7,920 nt of DNA from JABILX01 sp041648305 (GTDB lineage: Bacteria; Patescibacteriota; Gracilibacteria; UBA1369; LOWO2-01-FULL-3), in contig JBAZPI010000034.1 of the NCBI GenBank assembly GCA_041648305.1, positions 1 through 7,920 on the forward strand, in the 5' to 3' direction. Shown in pieces: positions 6,202-7,920 of the stretch (positions are counted from its first letter, which is position 1; every line of letters begins with the position of its first letter). A program made the translations under genes and the position numbers. The notes beneath the pieces are model-generated. The model had not been told where the DNA came from. It saw nothing but the letters and a program-made list of their open reading frames with translations, and ran no database searches.

Positions 6202-6304
6202 ATTGGATAGTGGTTATTAACAGCTTCATTGTATCTAATTCTGAAGATGTTTCAAGTAATGTCCATGAACCAGTTATTTGTTGTTGGGCGATGTATTTTT
6301 GCCA

Positions 6305-6601
6305 TTATTTCTCTCCTTTAATTTTTCGAAGGCAAGCACCTTGATCTTCGACTTCTTCTAGGGCTGCTATGGCTTCGGCATGAAATTTCTTCCATGTTGC
6401 TTCGGCGATATCAGGTGGAAACACTTTCCAACTTCCTGGTTTTGCTGCCATCTGCTCAACAACATCTTCCATGCCGAGTGCTGCACGGAAACGCTCACAT
6501 TCAGCAGATACAACTTCTTGTTTTGGTTGTTCTGCAGGTTTTTCACAGGCAGGGAGCAAACTTAATGCGGCAGCCAGTCCTAATGATTTCACAGAAAGCA
6601 T
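6305..6601 (-). CDS. small putative lipoprotein
   Basis: This 98-residue protein begins with a short lipoprotein signal peptide: K5 in the n-region, a hydrophobic core (LGLAAALSLLPA, 7-18) and a lipobox LPAC with C19 as the predicted lipidated residue. The mature part starts with a flexible Glu/Lys/Pro/Gln stretch (20-30) and continues as a small, probably helical domain with two further cysteines, C35 and C90, which could form a disulfide outside the cytoplasm. It would be anchored to the outer face of a membrane; the function is unknown. A promoter-like pair lies just upstream (TACAAT and TTGCAT). The stop TAA is followed in the same frame by 39 more open codons reaching into the next gene, which is noted separately. 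Confidence 0.7.
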   Translation of the reverse strand: MLSVKSLGLAAALSLLPACEKPAEQPKQEVVSAECERFRAALGMEDVVEQMAAKPGSWKVFPPDIAEATWKKFHAEAIAALEEVEDQGACLRKIKGEK

Positions 6602-6628
6602 AAATTTGTAGTTAATGATAAGGGTGCT

Positions 6629-6656
6629 ATTGTAGCTTTTTTATCTTTAAATGCAA
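6629..6656 (-). promoter_or_regulatory. candidate promoter of the lipoprotein gene
   Basis: On the minus strand TTGCAT (6656-6651) and TACAAT (6634-6629) are 16 bases apart, placing a start about 20 bases before the ATG at 6601. The -10 box matches five of six consensus bases, but the -35 only three, so support is moderate. Confidence 0.4.
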
Positions 6657-6678
6657 CTGATTGTGGCGCAAATATGGT

Positions 6679-6760
6679 GTACAACGGCGGAGCGTATGCG
6701 AACTTTGACTGTGATAAAATACGCCGAAGGCGAAGCGGAACCGCATAATCTTTGTTGTAC
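6679..6760. repeat. nested inverted repeats, possible structured RNA or palindromic element
   Basis: The outer arms GTACAAC (6679-6685) and GTTGTAC (6754-6760) enclose the inner arms TATGCG (6695-6700) and CGCATA (6742-6747). Inside these lie a compact hairpin CGCC-GAA-GGCG (6722-6732) and GCGG-AA-CCGC (6735-6744), the latter competing with the inner arm. The block is more GC-rich than the AT-rich sequence on both sides. It could be a small non-coding RNA, a palindromic repeat unit or the remnant of one. Confidence 0.45.
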
Positions 6761-6789
6761 GATGTATACTTTTCTTCTTGTTTTCTAAA

Positions 6790-6813
6790 AGAAAATCGCT
6801 TTTCAAATAATAA
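6790..6813. repeat. left copy of AT-rich hairpin repeat flanking the toxin-antitoxin module
   Basis: The 24 bases match 7479-7501 with two substitutions and one single-base gap. The unit contains GAAAA, a four-base loop and TTTTC, followed by an ATAATAA tail. On the minus strand the hairpin is followed by TTTT, so it could also act as a weak terminator in that direction. Confidence 0.5.
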
Positions 6814-6897
6814 ATGCCAAAACTCTTTATCTTCAAAATTGAATATGATTTTCGTGTAACTTGCTTTACAATCTAATTACTAGCTAACATACATCAT

Positions 6898-7134
6898 ATG
6901 GCTACGAGTAAAATATCTGTTTCATCGACTGTTTTGTTTGGAAAGCCTTGTATTACTGGAACTAGGGTTGCTGTTGAGCAAATTCTGGCTTGTTTATCTG
7001 AAGGCTGGACTCACTCAAAGATTAAGAAAGAGTTTGGCATATCGGAGGAGGATATAAAGGCCTGTATGGACTTTGCTTATCGTTCAGTTTCGCGAACTCA
7101 TTTTGTAAATACATCTGGCAAGGCCTATGTTTAA
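6898..7134 (+). CDS. DUF433-family antitoxin
   Basis: The 78-residue protein has the DUF433 hallmark GKPCITGTR (15-23, usual form GKPxIxGTR) followed by a helical, HTH-like part (VEQILACLSEGWTHSKIKKEFGISEEDIKACMDFA, seen in pieces at 26-60). DUF433 proteins of this length are typically antitoxins of VapBC-like pairs, binding both DNA and the partner toxin. Here the gene overlaps the downstream DUF5615 toxin gene by 8 bases, the classic layout for such a module, which supports the call. By analogy it would neutralise the toxin and repress its own promoter; no clear operator was identified, though AATTACTAGCTAA (6876-6888) just upstream is roughly symmetric. The ATG at 6898 has no Shine-Dalgarno sequence. 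Confidence 0.88.
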   Translation: MATSKISVSSTVLFGKPCITGTRVAVEQILACLSEGWTHSKIKKEFGISEEDIKACMDFAYRSVSRTHFVNTSGKAYV

Positions 7135-7441
7135 ATTTTTGATAGATCATAACGTGCCTAAGTCCGTTAGTGACTTTTTGAGGAAGCAAAAATACAACGT
7201 AAAGCTTGTTAAGGATGTGAATGCTGCAATGACTGATTTGCAGGTGCTGAATTTGGCAGTGGGGGAAGGACGAATTATAGTGAGCAATGATAAGGATTTT
7301 ATTTCACTGTCGGTGAGATACAGTAGTGTTGATATGATTCTTTTTAGTTACTTGAACCAGTCGGCAGAGATGCGAATATCTGGTTTGAGGAGAATTTTGT
7401 CAAAACTGAAGGTTGGTTTTGGTGTGGTTGTTTTGCAATAA
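7127..7441 (+). CDS. DUF5615 PIN-like toxin (VapC-like ribonuclease)
   Basis: The 104-residue protein opens with FLIDHNVP (4-11), the characteristic start of DUF5615/Mut7-C-like PIN proteins, and carries SNDKDF (53-58) in the second conserved block. Candidate metal-binding acids are D7, D37, D55 and D57, so the PIN active site looks intact. Such proteins are predicted Mg-dependent RNases that act as the toxin of DUF433 or related pairs. The gene starts inside the last codons of the antitoxin gene (8-base overlap), so it should be translated by coupling and kept in balance with it. A terminator-like hairpin follows directly after the stop. RNase activity and target are inferred from the family. 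Confidence 0.88.
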   Translation: MFKFLIDHNVPKSVSDFLRKQKYNVKLVKDVNAAMTDLQVLNLAVGEGRIIVSNDKDFISLSVRYSSVDMILFSYLNQSAEMRISGLRRILSKLKVGFGVVVLQ

Positions 7442-7445
7442 AATT

Positions 7446-7498
7446 TTATTGAAAAGCAAATGGCTTTTGTTTTTTGGAAGAAAACGGCTTTTCAATAA
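7446..7498. repeat. 12-bp perfect inverted repeat downstream of the toxin gene
   Basis: TTATTGAAAAGC (7446-7457) and GCTTTTCAATAA (7487-7498) are exact inverted copies separated by 29 bases. The left arm also takes part in the smaller terminator hairpin, so two alternative foldings exist. The block lies between convergent genes. Confidence 0.65.
7452..7475 (+). terminator. intrinsic terminator of the toxin-antitoxin operon
   Basis: AAAAGC (7452-7457), loop AAATG and GCTTTT (7463-7468) form a 6-bp stem followed by G and a run of six T (7470-7475), 10 bases after the toxin stop codon. The stem is AT-rich and so not strong, but position and T-run fit. The opposite strand can form the same stem, so it may also slow transcription coming from the convergent gene. 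Confidence 0.6.
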
Positions 7499-7501
7499 TA
7501 A
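7479..7501. repeat. right copy of AT-rich hairpin repeat flanking the toxin-antitoxin module
   Basis: It matches 6790-6813 in the same orientation (two substitutions, one gap). It contains GAAAA-CGGC-TTTTC (7480-7493) and the ATAATAA tail, and overlaps the right arm of the 12-bp inverted repeat. A second local echo, AGCAAATTGG...TTTTGTTTTGG at 7501-7522, resembles 7455-7477. Confidence 0.5.
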
Positions 7502-7571
7502 GCAAATTGGATTTTGTTTTGGCGAGCAAAAGAGGGGAACTAAAGGGGTGAATGCCAGAGCCTCAAACACC

Positions 7572-7910
7572 TTAAGCTTGTGTCATAAATTGCTGAACAT
7601 CGATTCTTGCTATTGTGTCCATTATTGCGTCGGGAGATTTAATATTTCCGTATTTTTCTTTGGCTTTGATAACTAATGCTGTTGAAACTTTTAGATATTC
7701 AGCCACATCCTGTTGAGATTTGAAAACTTCAGGGAAACGATAATCGCCTTTTTGAAGATTTTGAATAATACCTTCCCAATTTACTTGAGTATTGCCGTTT
7801 GTATCTTCTGTTACCTCGTTCTCAATGTGTGCTACGATTTCATCTTTCGTATATCTGTCATAGTGATATTTTCTTTGCTCGAATGGAGTGAGTGGTCTCA
7901 GGCTTTCCAT
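7572..7910 (-). CDS. small protein with possible helix-turn-helix, start may lie outside the window
   Basis: From the ATG at 7910 the product has 112 residues. The frame stays open to the right edge, so the true start may be further upstream and the gene may be cut by the window. Residues 1-30 are charged and Tyr-rich (KYHYDRYTKDE). The part at about 65-87 (SQQDVAEYLKVSTALVIKAKEKYG) reads like a helix-turn-helix, with the pattern QxxVAxxLxVS, so a DNA-binding role is possible. The rest is acidic and hydrophilic with no membrane segment. I cannot assign a family. It converges with the toxin-antitoxin operon across 130 bases that hold hairpins and repeats. Confidence 0.65.
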   Translation of the reverse strand: MESLRPLTPFEQRKYHYDRYTKDEIVAHIENEVTEDTNGNTQVNWEGIIQNLQKGDYRFPEVFKSQQDVAEYLKVSTALVIKAKEKYGNIKSPDAIMDTIARIDVQQFMTQA

Positions 7911-7920
7911 TGTTTTTCGC

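Larger units (their letters stand above)
6602..6897. other. divergent spacer with a nested inverted-repeat block
   Basis: About 296 bases separate the lipoprotein and antitoxin genes. No convincing gene is seen. It contains the lipoprotein promoter, a nested inverted-repeat block (6679-6760), an AT-rich hairpin repeat (6790-6813) that recurs on the other side of the toxin gene, and a possible -10 box (TACAAT, 6867-6872) for the toxin-antitoxin operon without a good -35. Confidence 0.5.

Noticed and set aside
6627..6836. 69-codon minus-strand frame in the spacer before the antitoxin
   Set aside because: Composition follows the nested inverted repeats, there is no start signal, and the product shows no sensible domain.
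7446..7522. CRISPR-like array in the AT-rich repeats after the toxin gene
   Set aside because: The repeats are few, imperfect, partly inverted and without regular spacers.
1..7920. UGA recoded as glycine, as in Gracilibacteria/Absconditabacteria
   Set aside because: Conserved genes are full length with the standard code, and UGA ends genes at sensible places such as the ATGA overlap of the cupin and membrane-protein genes.

Overview
The window looks like a piece of a bacterial chromosome of moderate GC content, read with the standard bacterial code. The conserved genes are full length, and UGA works as a stop (for example at the ends of the cupin gene and of the 778-residue gene). Compact, overlapping genes, many unrecognised proteins and an almost complete absence of Shine-Dalgarno sequences would fit a Patescibacteria/CPR-type or other little-studied lineage. 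That is an inference only; no taxonomic marker is present.

Left part (1-2278, all minus strand): a tightly packed four-gene operon reads from right to left. It holds a cupin protein, a small four-helix membrane protein, an RlmL/YpsC-type rRNA guanine methyltransferase and the N-terminal third of a MiaB-like methylthiotransferase that leaves the window. Two junctions overlap (ATGA and TAATG) and the third has a 9-nt gap, so translational coupling is likely. An extended -10 promoter sits inside a 10-bp inverted repeat just upstream of the cupin gene.

Middle part (2315-5867): a 778-residue protein on the minus strand is the most unusual gene here. It has a large intracellular part with three or four copies of a roughly 50-residue helical repeat, an Ala/Glu-rich stretch and a Pro-rich linker, then one membrane helix and a ~240-residue outside domain with exactly two cysteines. 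It has a textbook TTGACA-N16-TATAAT promoter. A 310-bp divergent intergenic region separates it from an unrecognised 301-residue plus-strand gene. That region holds an inward-facing pair of promoter-like inverted repeats and a perfect 14-bp palindrome. The 301-residue gene is the only one in the window with a strong Shine-Dalgarno sequence.

Right part (5890-7920): a minus-strand pair encodes a small lipoprotein and a cysteine-containing 103-residue protein. Next comes a plus-strand toxin-antitoxin module (DUF433 antitoxin and DUF5615 PIN-like toxin, 8-nt overlap), bracketed by short AT-rich hairpin repeats. Last is a minus-strand gene for a small protein with a possible helix-turn-helix, which may begin beyond the window edge. 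No tRNA, rRNA, CRISPR array or transposase was seen.
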